DNA of 64,000 nucleotides from Fodinibius sp034521915 (lineage in GTDB: Bacteria; Bacteroidota; Rhodothermia; Balneolales; Balneolaceae), in assembly GCF_034521915.1 (NCBI RefSeq), contig NZ_JAXHLU010000011.1, forward strand, positions 62,001 through 126,000, given 5' to 3'. Both the position numbers and the translations under genes were made by a program. The notes beneath the pieces are model-generated. The model was not told where the DNA came from, did no database searches, and was given only the letters and a program-made list of their open reading frames with translations. Positions 26,642 to 34,420 of this stretch are shown here, one piece after another; position 1 is the first letter of the stretch, and each line of letters begins with the position of its first letter.

Positions 26642-26854
26642 CTACGCTGTTACTGAGGGTACATTAATTTTATCCGCAAAACGAGCCAAGGCTTTTTTAC
26701 CTTTCATTGCTTTATCAGCAAATACTCTCTCGTCTTCGTTTTGGGACAAATATTCCTCGAAAGACTGTCGCTCAGCTTGATCCAGGTTACCATCCAAATA
26801 ATCAGTTAAAAAATCAGTGAGCACACGATCACTATCAAATGCTGTAGGTTTCAT
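26642..26854 (-). CDS. small putative anti-sigma factor (no zinc motif, no membrane helix)
   Basis: A 70-residue, acidic, helical protein encoded behind an ECF sigma factor. The stretch TDYLDGNLDQAERQSFEEYL matches the first helices of zinc-finger-type anti-sigma domains (zf-HC2), but the His/Cys ligands are absent and there is no membrane helix. It therefore looks like a minimal soluble anti-sigma or sigma-binding protein (inference from position and helix pattern). No Shine-Dalgarno site is visible, and a strong hairpin ends 7 nt before its ATG. Confidence 0.65.
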   Translation of the reverse strand: MKPTAFDSDRVLTDFLTDYLDGNLDQAERQSFEEYLSQNEDERVFADKAMKGKKALARFADKINVPSVTA

Positions 26855-26861
26855 AGTAAAA

Positions 26862-26907
26862 AGGGTAATAGATTATTGTACAAGTTCAATACCTTATCTA
26901 TTACCCT
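26862..26907 (-). promoter_or_regulatory. hairpin between sigma factor and anti-sigma-like gene
   Basis: On the minus strand AGGGTAATAGAT (26907-26896) pairs perfectly with ATCTATTACCCT (26873-26862). Inside, TATTG and CAATA pair as well, leaving a 4-nt bulge and an 8-nt loop. TTTT follows the stem, and the ATG of the small gene comes 7 nt later. It can act as a weak terminator/attenuator or mask the ribosome entry region. Either would set the ratio of sigma factor to its partner. Confidence 0.7.
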
Positions 26908-26916
26908 CTTACTGTG

Positions 26917-27531
26917 CTATGCAGAAATTGTTTCAGGATAGACGTAATTTTCTAATAATTCCTGCAGTTGGGCCCGTCCGCGGTTAATACGTGACTTTAC
27001 CGTACCCATGGGCAGATCCGCAATTTCAGAGATCTCTTCGTACGACAACTGCTGGATATCACGCAATATGACCACCTCACGAAAATCATCACTGAGCTCT
27101 TCTAACGCTTTTTCGAGCTGATCCATGCACATCTTTTCATGGAGTGAATCATCTGGTAAAATTCCTGAATCTTCCAACTTCATGGGACGATCCTCAGAAT
27201 CATCGGGATCTTTGTGAATGGTAACCTTGGTCATACGCTTTTTCTTTTTGTACAAGCTCTTAGCCAGGTTAATAGCGATAGTATACATCCAAGTAGAAAA
27301 CTTTGCAATACGTTCATAGGAGTGACGACTGCGAAATACGCGGAAGAAAGTCTCCTGCACCAGATCTTCACAATCTTGGTGATCGTGAGTATAACGATAT
27401 AAGAAATTATGCAATCGATCCTGATACCGATCTACCAAAATATTAAACGCTTGCTCGTATCCGGATTGAAACTTTTCCATCAAGTCTTCATCCGACATCT
27501 TCTGAAGTTCGGCTCGTGAAACAGCTTGCAT
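26917..27531 (-). CDS. ECF-type RNA polymerase sigma factor (sigma-70 family)
   Basis: A 204-residue group 4 sigma factor. Region 2 covers about residues 20-95: FNILVDRYQDRLHNFLYRYTHD, then DCEDLVQETFFRVFRS and FSTWMYTIAINLAKSLYKKKKR. After a Glu/Asp-rich linker, region 4 shows LSDDFREVVILRDIQQLSYEEI and the helix-turn-helix LPMGTVKSRINRGRAQL. It resembles the RpoE/SigW class. The gene for the small anti-sigma-like protein follows after 62 nt that hold a strong hairpin. The regulon is not evident from the window; a TAnnTTTG-like site was not found upstream. Confidence 0.92.
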   Translation of the reverse strand: MQAVSRAELQKMSDEDLMEKFQSGYEQAFNILVDRYQDRLHNFLYRYTHDHQDCEDLVQETFFRVFRSRHSYERIAKFSTWMYTIAINLAKSLYKKKKRMTKVTIHKDPDDSEDRPMKLEDSGILPDDSLHEKMCMDQLEKALEELSDDFREVVILRDIQQLSYEEISEIADLPMGTVKSRINRGRAQLQELLENYVYPETISA

Positions 27532-27605
27532 AATGACCCCTTATTTGATTGCAGTTAATAATTGCGGGGATCATCAGTCTTCCGATAATCGAAATAGTAA
27601 AAGTA

Positions 27606-28664
27606 CTAACCAATGATCCGTTTGATCATCAGGAGAAGTATCGTAGAGGGGTCCATTTTAGTAAAACCTTTGGATGCTCGATCGGCATCAAGAAGTGCTT
27701 CAAATATTCTGGGCATATCAGCCAGTTGAAATGCTGAAGCGTCTTTCCAAAGCTTGTTGAAGTACCAATTGTTATTGATACCTAAGGTATTTTGAACTTG
27801 TTTTTTGGAATTACCCTGTCCAGCTAACCGGCGTATTTGCCAAATGTTTGAAAACACATTGTAAAAGAACCCCACGGAACGAATAATTTCTCCCGTGTTC
27901 GCTTTAGAGTGTTGCAACATCTGTTCCGCGATAAACAGGGCCTCTTCCAAGTTTCGATCAAATACGGCGTCCTTGAGCTCAAACACCGAATATTCACGAT
28001 AAAGGCCGATTATTTTTTTTATTTCGCTCTCCGTAATAGTATCAGAAGTGTCCACAAAAGTGCACACTTTATCTATTTCTGTGGACAGTAACTGCAAGCT
28101 ATTGCCCACATACTGCGACAGCATCTGGGCGGCCGGCGGTTCTATCTTTTTATTGTGATGCTTTTTTGCCCAACTCATAATCCAATCAGGTAGGCGGTAG
28201 TCTGGCACTTCTTCAAATTCGTAGAATCCTGAGTGTTTTTTAAAAGCCTTGCCAATTTTTGACCGACCGGAAGGCTTTTTGGAATCAATACAAACAAACA
28301 GCGTAGTGGGATTGGGCTGCTCCAAATACGGAATTAGATCATTGATCTCTCCCTGGTACCCTTCTGCTTGTACTCCATAACCGCTAAGCTCTTTAAAATC
28401 ACGCAAAATGACTACGCGTTGCTCGGCCATCATGGGATAGCTGCGAATAATCGAAAGTACCTTCTCAGGTGTAACATCTCTGCCATAAAGCAGATCAAAG
28501 TTAAAATCCTTTTGATCATCGGGAATTAATCCCTCGACCACTTCCTGCAGCTTATCCAGAAAGAACTCCTCTTCCCCATAGAAAAAGTATACCGGTTTTC
28601 TGTCCTCAGATTTTAACTCCTGAAGGACTTCGGAATAGATTTCTATGCTGGTCTTTTTGGCCAA
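27606..28664 (-). CDS. holA: DNA polymerase III subunit delta
   Basis: HolA is the clamp-loader subunit that opens the beta sliding clamp. The 352-residue protein has YFFYGEEEFFLDKLQEVV at the N-terminus, in place of the classical GDExYLI motif, then VVILRDFKELSG, QMLSQYVGNSLQLLSTEIDKV and the C-terminal collar domain with WQIRRLAGQGNSKKQVQNTL. The start appears to be TTG at 28664 (TTGGCCAAAAAG); no in-frame ATG precedes the conserved part. asnS lies upstream on the same strand, separated by 67 nt holding an inverted repeat. Confidence 0.93.
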   Translation of the reverse strand: MAKKTSIEIYSEVLQELKSEDRKPVYFFYGEEEFFLDKLQEVVEGLIPDDQKDFNFDLLYGRDVTPEKVLSIIRSYPMMAEQRVVILRDFKELSGYGVQAEGYQGEINDLIPYLEQPNPTTLFVCIDSKKPSGRSKIGKAFKKHSGFYEFEEVPDYRLPDWIMSWAKKHHNKKIEPPAAQMLSQYVGNSLQLLSTEIDKVCTFVDTSDTITESEIKKIIGLYREYSVFELKDAVFDRNLEEALFIAEQMLQHSKANTGEIIRSVGFFYNVFSNIWQIRRLAGQGNSKKQVQNTLGINNNWYFNKLWKDASAFQLADMPRIFEALLDADRASKGFTKMDPSTILLLMIKRIIG

Positions 28665-28677
28665 TTGGTTATTAGTT

Positions 28678-28729
28678 ATTTGTTAATGGTTATCAGGCAA
28701 AAGCCAATAACCAATAACGATTAACAAAT
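28678..28729 (-). terminator. imperfect inverted repeat between asnS and holA
   Basis: ATTTGTTAATGGTTAT (28678-28693) and ATAACGATTAACAAAT (28714-28729) are complementary at 15 of 16 positions around a 20-nt loop. The hairpin starts 2 nt past the asnS stop and spans up to the region before the holA start. There is no clear T-run, so it may serve as an RNA-processing or partial termination site. Confidence 0.45.
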
Positions 28730-28731
28730 CA

Positions 28732-30228
28732 CTATGGAGTAAGTCGTCCCATCATACGCGGGAATGGTATGGTTTCGCGAACGTGATCCAAGCCGCACAG
28801 CCAGGCCACGGTTCGCTCTAATCCCAAGCCAAAACCAGAGTGCGGCACCGATCCATATTGACGAAGATCCATGTACCAACTAAATACATCCTCGTCTAAG
28901 TCGTGCTCATTGATGCGTTTACGAAGCGTTTCAAGATCGTCTTCGCGTTCGCTGCCGCCAATAATTTCACCATATCCCTCAGGGGCCAGCATATCACAAG
29001 CCAACGCTAATTTCTCGTCTTCGGGATCTCGCTTCATATAAAAGGCTTTAATTGCAGCGGGAAATCGATGCACTAAAATTGGGGTATCATATTTCATCGT
29101 TAGCAGCGTTTCGTCGCTGCCCCCAAAGTCTTCCCCCCATTCAAAATTGAGAGCAGACTCACGCCAGTCAGGTATGTTTCGCAAATCTTCCTCAATCTCA
29201 TCCAGTCGTTTTCCGATCTCAATCACTCGCTCATCAATCTGAGCTTTGCGCCATTTCTTGGCTTGACCGCGTTCTTTTTCTATTTCTTCTCGTTCTTCTT
29301 TGAGATCCGCTGCCTCCTGCTTACGATCTTTGACCATCTGATCGAGCATAGCGGCCATATCGTCGCTCTTAAGCTCCTCAACGGCTTCGGTGTAGGATAT
29401 TCGCGGAAATCCCTCTTCCACGGTCTTACGAAGCTTAGACGTATCACGCTCGAGTATCTCCAGCTCTTTGGGACGTCGATTAAGCACGCGCTCAACAACA
29501 AACTTCACAAAATCCTCGGCCAGATCCATATTCATATCCAAGTCATAAAATGCCATCTCGGGCTCGATCATCCAGAACTCGGTCAAGTGGCGACGCGTCT
29601 TACTTTTTTCAGCTCTAAATGTCGGACCAAAAGTATAAATTAATCCATGAGCCATGGCCATCGCTTCTCCATACAGCTGACCGGATTGTGTAAGATAAGC
29701 CTGATCATCAAAATATTCGGTTTCAAAAAGATTGGTCGTGCCCTCAGCAGCATTCCCAGTAAAGATTGGAGCATCCATCTGTACAAAACCCCGTTCCTGG
29801 AAAAAAGTATGAATGGCATAAATAATTTCGTTTCGCACGCGCATGGCCGCCCACTGTTTCTGACTACGGAGCCACAGGTGACGATTTTCCATCAGAAATT
29901 CAACGCCATGCTCTTTGGGTGTAATGGGATAATCTTCGGCCACCTGGTAAATATTGAGATCAGTTACCTGCAACTCATACCCACCAATGCTTCGCTCATC
30001 CTCAACTACTTTTCCAGTAATCTCAAGAGAAGTTTCCTGACGAAGCGCTTCCGTTTGCTCCCAGGTATCATCACTTACGGCATCTTGGGCCACCACGCAC
30101 TGACAAATACCCGAACCGTCACGCATTTCAATAAAATAGAGACTTCCACTGCTTCGGTAGTTATAAACCCATCCTTTGAGCGTTACTTCTTCTTCAACGT
30201 GATCAGACAAATTACTGATATAAACCAT
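28732..30228 (-). CDS. asnS: asparagine--tRNA ligase
   Basis: AsnRS is the class IIb synthetase charging tRNA-Asn. It has an N-terminal OB-fold anticodon domain (VTLKGWVYNYRSSGSLYF), motif 1 around GFVQMDAPIFTGNAAEG, motif 2 TFGPTFRAEKSKTRRHLTEF and motif 3 GFGLGLERTVAWLCG near the C-terminus. The absence of the aspartyl-type GAD domain, and AEGTTNLFETEY, mark it as AsnRS rather than AspRS. At 498 residues it exceeds usual AsnRS (430-470) because of a highly charged helical insertion at about 298-362 between motifs 2 and 3. It is probably transcribed with holA. Confidence 0.95.
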   Translation of the reverse strand: MVYISNLSDHVEEEVTLKGWVYNYRSSGSLYFIEMRDGSGICQCVVAQDAVSDDTWEQTEALRQETSLEITGKVVEDERSIGGYELQVTDLNIYQVAEDYPITPKEHGVEFLMENRHLWLRSQKQWAAMRVRNEIIYAIHTFFQERGFVQMDAPIFTGNAAEGTTNLFETEYFDDQAYLTQSGQLYGEAMAMAHGLIYTFGPTFRAEKSKTRRHLTEFWMIEPEMAFYDLDMNMDLAEDFVKFVVERVLNRRPKELEILERDTSKLRKTVEEGFPRISYTEAVEELKSDDMAAMLDQMVKDRKQEAADLKEEREEIEKERGQAKKWRKAQIDERVIEIGKRLDEIEEDLRNIPDWRESALNFEWGEDFGGSDETLLTMKYDTPILVHRFPAAIKAFYMKRDPEDEKLALACDMLAPEGYGEIIGGSEREDDLETLRKRINEHDLDEDVFSWYMDLRQYGSVPHSGFGLGLERTVAWLCGLDHVRETIPFPRMMGRLTP

Positions 30229-30315
30229 GCTTCAACGAATAATTTTGTTAATACTTTTAGATCAAATATTGCCCTCGAAACTAATCATTTCTGATCAGAC
30301 TCGAAACGAAAATTC

Positions 30316-31575
30316 CTATGCTTCAGGCAACAACAAAGCTTCAGAAAACAATTCATTATCAAAGAAATCCTGGGCAAAAGTCTGAACCTGATCGGCTTTC
30401 ACAGCATCAATTTTTTCCTGAAGTTCATCGAGCGTAACAAAGCGATCAAAATACATTTCACTCTTAGCCAATCGCGACATTCGATTGCTCATACTTTCAA
30501 CCGAGAGCATCAACTTCCCTTTGAGCTGGGCCTTCGCTTCAGCCAACTCTTTCTCGGGGATGGGATCCTGCTTTAATTTATCTAATTCAGCCTCAATAAG
30601 CTCCCGAACGTGATCCACATAATCCTTATCCGTACCTACATAAATGCCATATAAACCTGTATCACTGTAAGACTGGTTAAAGGAAGTGATGGTATAACAG
30701 TAGCCGTATTTCTCCCGCACATTTTGATGCAATCGAGAGCTCATTCCTCCACCCAAGACCGTATTGGCCAATAACAACCTAAATTTATCGTCGTGATCAT
30801 AGTGCAAACCTCGACGCCCTGTTATCAAATGTGTTTGCTCAATTGGTTTTATAAGTTCCTTATCACTTACTTCATAATCCGGCAACGACGGATTTTGATC
30901 CACCGTTTCTTGCGGTTTAACATCACTAAAATATTGGCTGACCAGCTTCACTACTTTTTCATGATCTACATTCCCGGCCACAGATACCAATAGATTGCCA
31001 GGCTGATAACGATCATCCATATAATCGTACAGATCCTGACGCTCAAATGCCGAAACCGTATCCTCAAAACCAAGCGTTGAATTTCCCAGTGGATGTCCCT
31101 TAAACACCTGTTCACTAAACTGCTCAAACAGGTAATCATTAGGGCTATCGCGATACATTTTCATCTCCTCGATGACCACCTTCTTTTCCTTTTCAATCTC
31201 ATCTTCTGGAAAAGATGGATGCAGCACCATATCCGAAAGCACATCCAGCGCCCGCTCGAGTTGTGTGTGTAAGCATCGGGAATAGTAGCAGGTATATTCG
31301 GATGACGTAAACGCATTCAAATATCCACCGACTGATTCCATACTCATAGCGATATCGAACGAAGAGCGGCTATCAGTACCCTTAAAAAGCATGTGCTCAA
31401 GAAAATGCGTGACGCCCGCCATCTCATGCGCTTCGTTACGGCTTCCGGTTTTAGCCCAAATGCCAACGGCCACACTTTTTACGCTTTCAACATGTTCGGT
31501 AACAATCTTGAGACCATTATCGAGTGTCGTTTTATTTACAAAATCAATTTCTTTCATATCCTTTGTTGTACTCAT
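30316..31575 (-). CDS. M16 family zinc peptidase (processing peptidase-like)
   Basis: A 419-residue pitrilysin-family protein like mitochondrial processing peptidase beta. The inverted zinc motif HFLEH is at 57-61, with Glu136/137 (VIEEMKMYRD) as the likely third ligand. Other family signatures are AHEMAGVTHFLEHMLFKGT, FTSSEYTCYYSRCL, GHPLGNSTLGFE and the C-terminal-domain segment VLGGGMSSRLHQNVREKYG with the Arg-Tyr pair. No signal peptide is seen, so it is probably cytoplasmic. It lies downstream of pnp, an arrangement also found in Bacillus and others. The substrate is unknown. Confidence 0.92.
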   Translation of the reverse strand: MSTTKDMKEIDFVNKTTLDNGLKIVTEHVESVKSVAVGIWAKTGSRNEAHEMAGVTHFLEHMLFKGTDSRSSFDIAMSMESVGGYLNAFTSSEYTCYYSRCLHTQLERALDVLSDMVLHPSFPEDEIEKEKKVVIEEMKMYRDSPNDYLFEQFSEQVFKGHPLGNSTLGFEDTVSAFERQDLYDYMDDRYQPGNLLVSVAGNVDHEKVVKLVSQYFSDVKPQETVDQNPSLPDYEVSDKELIKPIEQTHLITGRRGLHYDHDDKFRLLLANTVLGGGMSSRLHQNVREKYGYCYTITSFNQSYSDTGLYGIYVGTDKDYVDHVRELIEAELDKLKQDPIPEKELAEAKAQLKGKLMLSVESMSNRMSRLAKSEMYFDRFVTLDELQEKIDAVKADQVQTFAQDFFDNELFSEALLLPEA

Positions 31576-31602
31576 AAAATATTATCCACTTTTCAAACTA
31601 AC

Positions 31603-31700
31603 CCGTCATCTCAAGTGTAACGAGAGTTCTTTGTATTCGTCTTTTAGCAATTTGATATAACATAGATTTCTCTCCTCGCTACGCTCGGTTCGAAATGACA
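31603..31700. repeat. dispersed intergenic repeat, copy 2
   Basis: The segment begins CCGTCATCTCAAG and ends GGTTCGAAATGACA, so its outer bases GTCAT/ATGAC are inverted. Inside are AAATCTATG on the minus strand and CCTCGCTACGCTCGG. Similar outer TGTCATyyTGAA ends occur at 26.55 and 59.37 kb. It lies between the M16 gene and the pnp terminator. Confidence 0.5.
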
Positions 31701-31709
31701 TACCTGATT

Positions 31710-31745
31710 TAAAACAAAACGCCATCCCGAACAATCGAGATGGCG
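31710..31745 (-). terminator. intrinsic terminator of pnp
   Basis: On the minus strand CGCCATCTCGA pairs with the later TCGGGATGGCG with one mismatch around a short loop. TTTTGTTTTA follows. It lies 36 nt after the pnp stop codon. Confidence 0.8.
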
Positions 31746-31781
31746 CAAATGTATTTCTTTTTTTATAAAGATCTGATAAGC

Positions 31782-33902
31782 TTAGTTATCGTCTCCGTCC
31801 TTAGGAATCAGCGCCTTGCGAGAGAGACGAAGCTTTCCGCCATGCTCAACTTTGAGCAGCTTCACTTCGAGCTCATCCCCTACAGAAAGCACATCACTCA
31901 CATTATCAACATGGGAGTGATTAATTTCTGAAACGTGGAGTAGACCATCTTTACCAGGCACGATCTCAACAAAAGCACCGTAATCTTTAATTGCTTTCAC
32001 TGTACCTTGATATGTCGCCCCTTCTTCGAGATGACCAACAATACCTTGGATGCGTTTTTTCGCTTCTTCGGCATTGGAAAGCTGATCAGCGCTAATAGTA
32101 ATTTTACCTTTGCCGCGCTCTTCATCTTCTTCAACCCAGATCTCTGTATTGGTTTCTTTCTGAAGCGTCTGAATAACTTTACCACCAGGTCCAATAACGG
32201 ACCCGATATCATCTGCTTCGATCTCCATTTTAACAAACTGTGGAGCAAATTCAGAAATCTGATCACGTGGCTCAGAAATCGTCTCTTCCATCTTGTTAAG
32301 AATATGCATGCGTCCCTGACGAGCTTGCTCAAGAGCTTCCTCAAGCTTCTCAAAGGAAATACCGCTTACTTTCATATCCATCTGACAAGCCGTAATTCCA
32401 TCGCGGCTACCGGCTGTCTTAAAGTCCATATCGCCCATGAAGTCTTCTTCACCGCGGATATCAGAAAGAACTACTTGATCATCATCACCGACAATCATTC
32501 CCATTGCAATACCGGCAACAGGTTTTTTCAGAGGAACACCCGCATCCATAAGTGCCATTGAACCTCCACATACAGAAGCCATGGAAGACGAGCCGTTGGA
32601 TTCTGTTATATCTGAAATTACTCGGATTACATACCCAAATTCATCAAACGTGGGCATCAGTTGCTCAATAGCCCGTTCAGCCAAGTGCCCGTGACCAATT
32701 TCACGACGCCCGGGACCGCGCATAAATCCGGCTTCTCCCACACTGTAGTTCGGGAAGTTGTAATGAAGGAAGAACTTCTTGTCTTCTTCCGTAAGCAGGG
32801 TATCCACAGACTGCGCATCTTTTTGTGTACCCAACGTTACTGACACCAGTGCCTGCGTTTCACCACGAGTAAAGATTGCAGAACCATGTGTGCGAGCGAG
32901 ATATCCAACTTGAGTCCAAATATCACGGATATCTTCCGGAGAACGACCGTCAATACGTTTCTTTTTCTCAAGAATCATATTGCGGAGCTCTTCCTTCTCA
33001 ATCTTACTCAGGATATCATTAATCGTATCCTCTTCTTCAGCGTATTCTTCCGTCTCGATCAGTTCTTCAATTACACTATCTTTAATTTCCTGAAGACCTT
33101 CGCTATACTTCTCTTTGCCAAGACCGATATTTACATGCTCACGAATTCGCTCTTCAGCAAGTTCGTAAACCTTATTTTTAAGATCTTCATCAACAGGTTC
33201 AGGCTCATATTCACGCTTTTCTACTCCAAATTCATCACGAAGCTCTTCCTGAAAAGCACACAGCTTTTGGATGGCTTCATGACCAATTTTAATAGCCTCA
33301 AGCATTTCGTCTTCAGAAATCTCATCCATTTCACCTTCCATCATAGAAACACTCTCAGCAGTTCCACCAATAATCATATCGATGTCACTGTTTTCCATCT
33401 CGCTGATGGTAGGATTAACAACAAATTCTCCATCAATACGTCCAACACGAACTTCTGCGATAGGTCCCGCAAATGGAACGTCTGAAATGTGCAGGGCGGC
33501 AGATGCTCCTACAGCACCAAGTACATCTCCGTCATTTTCGCCATCGGATGAAAGTACCGAACAGATAATTTGTGTTTCGTTTGTATAGCCGTCCGGGAAT
33601 AACGGTCGGAGACAACGATCAATTAGTCTACTGGATAAAATTTCTTTGTCATTTGGACGACCTTCACGCTTTATAAATCCACCAGGAAACTTACCACCCG
33701 CCGAAAAACTTTCGCGGAGGTCAACCGTCATTGGGAAAAAGGGTTTTCCAGACGGTTCCTTTGAGCTTACTGCTGTACATAATACCATGGTATCGCCCAT
33801 GCGAACCACAACTGCACCATCGGCCTGTTTAGCTATACGGCCGGTTTCTATTGATAATGTTTTACCTGGTGCAAATTCTACACTTTTAAAATCTTCTTTC
33901 AT
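31782..33902 (-). CDS. pnp: polyribonucleotide nucleotidyltransferase (PNPase)
   Basis: PNPase degrades RNA 3'-to-5' with phosphate and can add tails. The 706-residue chain has two RNase PH domains (N-terminal VVRMGDTMVLCTAV, PFFPMTVDLRESF and, in the second, GRSPEDIRDIW, FTRGETQALVSVTLG and SDITESNGSSSMASVCGGSMALMD split across the active site). A KH domain follows (DIGSVIGPGGKVIQTLQKET), then an S1 domain (GATYQGTVKAIKDYGAFVEIV). Length and order are standard. It lies downstream of rpsO, the classical arrangement, with hairpins between them. Confidence 0.97.
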   Translation of the reverse strand: MKEDFKSVEFAPGKTLSIETGRIAKQADGAVVVRMGDTMVLCTAVSSKEPSGKPFFPMTVDLRESFSAGGKFPGGFIKREGRPNDKEILSSRLIDRCLRPLFPDGYTNETQIICSVLSSDGENDGDVLGAVGASAALHISDVPFAGPIAEVRVGRIDGEFVVNPTISEMENSDIDMIIGGTAESVSMMEGEMDEISEDEMLEAIKIGHEAIQKLCAFQEELRDEFGVEKREYEPEPVDEDLKNKVYELAEERIREHVNIGLGKEKYSEGLQEIKDSVIEELIETEEYAEEEDTINDILSKIEKEELRNMILEKKKRIDGRSPEDIRDIWTQVGYLARTHGSAIFTRGETQALVSVTLGTQKDAQSVDTLLTEEDKKFFLHYNFPNYSVGEAGFMRGPGRREIGHGHLAERAIEQLMPTFDEFGYVIRVISDITESNGSSSMASVCGGSMALMDAGVPLKKPVAGIAMGMIVGDDDQVVLSDIRGEEDFMGDMDFKTAGSRDGITACQMDMKVSGISFEKLEEALEQARQGRMHILNKMEETISEPRDQISEFAPQFVKMEIEADDIGSVIGPGGKVIQTLQKETNTEIWVEEDEERGKGKITISADQLSNAEEAKKRIQGIVGHLEEGATYQGTVKAIKDYGAFVEIVPGKDGLLHVSEINHSHVDNVSDVLSVGDELEVKLLKVEHGGKLRLSRKALIPKDGDDN

Positions 33903-33995
33903 CGTAATACTGTATTCTATTCAAATTTAAAATAAATGGACAAAGCTTTACATAACGATTTTAAAACTTTGTATTTGATCACTTAGGAAGGGAAA

Positions 33996-34014
33996 TACTG
34001 CAAAAAGTGCAGTA
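33996..34014 (-). promoter_or_regulatory. small hairpin in the pnp leader
   Basis: TACTGCA and TGCAGTA (33996-34002 and 34008-34014) pair fully around a 5-nt loop. It follows the rpsO terminator and precedes pnp by 94 nt. In Escherichia coli a leader stem at this position is cut by RNase III to autoregulate pnp. A similar role here is inference. Confidence 0.45.
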
Positions 34015-34018
34015 TAAA

Positions 34019-34048
34019 AAAAGGCACGTCATTAAAAACGTGCCTTTT
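34019..34048 (-). terminator. intrinsic terminator after rpsO
   Basis: The arms AAAAGGCACGT and ACGTGCCTTTT (11 bp; 34019-34029 and 34038-34048) enclose an 8-nt loop. In the rpsO direction the stem is followed by a run of T. It sits 6 nt after the rpsO stop and partly separates rpsO from pnp. Confidence 0.88.
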
Positions 34049-34054
34049 AAAAAA

Positions 34055-34324
34055 TTACTTGCGAATTCCTAAATCACTAATGAGTTCTCGATATTTTTCA
34101 ATATCGCTATCTTTGAGGTAGTCGAGTAGCTTTCGTCGTTTCCCTACCAGTTTTAACAATCCTCTTCGAGAGTGATGATCTTGGGTGTTTTCCTGAATGT
34201 GCTCCGTAAGATCATTAATACGCTCAGTTAATATTGCAATCTGAGCTTCAGTAGATCCGGTATTCTCCTTTGACCCACCATATTTTTCTACAAGTTCCTC
34301 TTTTCGCTCTTTTGTTATCGCCAT
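34055..34324 (-). CDS. rpsO: 30S ribosomal protein S15
   Basis: S15 binds 16S rRNA early in assembly of the small subunit. The 89-residue protein has the exact bacterial length, with GSTEAQIAILTERINDLTEHIQ, DHHSRRGLLKLVGKRRKLLDYL and the terminal YRELISDLGIRK. It has its own promoter (TTG-N20-TATCTTTGC) and a hairpin terminator just after the stop. In other bacteria S15 represses its own translation through its leader; no clear pseudoknot is visible here. Confidence 0.98.
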   Translation of the reverse strand: MAITKERKEELVEKYGGSKENTGSTEAQIAILTERINDLTEHIQENTQDHHSRRGLLKLVGKRRKLLDYLKDSDIEKYRELISDLGIRK

Positions 34325-34385
34325 GTGTTAATTAAATTCTTTTTGTCTTTTCTACAACTATGTATAACGTTCTTATATTAGCAAG

Positions 34386-34416
34386 CAAAGATAAGCGTTC
34401 AAACCGTATTTTGCAA
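34386..34416 (-). promoter_or_regulatory. promoter of rpsO (TTG-N20-TATCTTTGC)
   Basis: On the minus strand TTG (34416-34414), 20 bases and TATCTTTG (34393-34386) match the Bacteroidota housekeeping promoter TTG-N17-23-TAnnTTTG. It lies 62 nt before the rpsO ATG and just after the ribF stop. Confidence 0.75.
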
Positions 34417-34420
34417 TATT

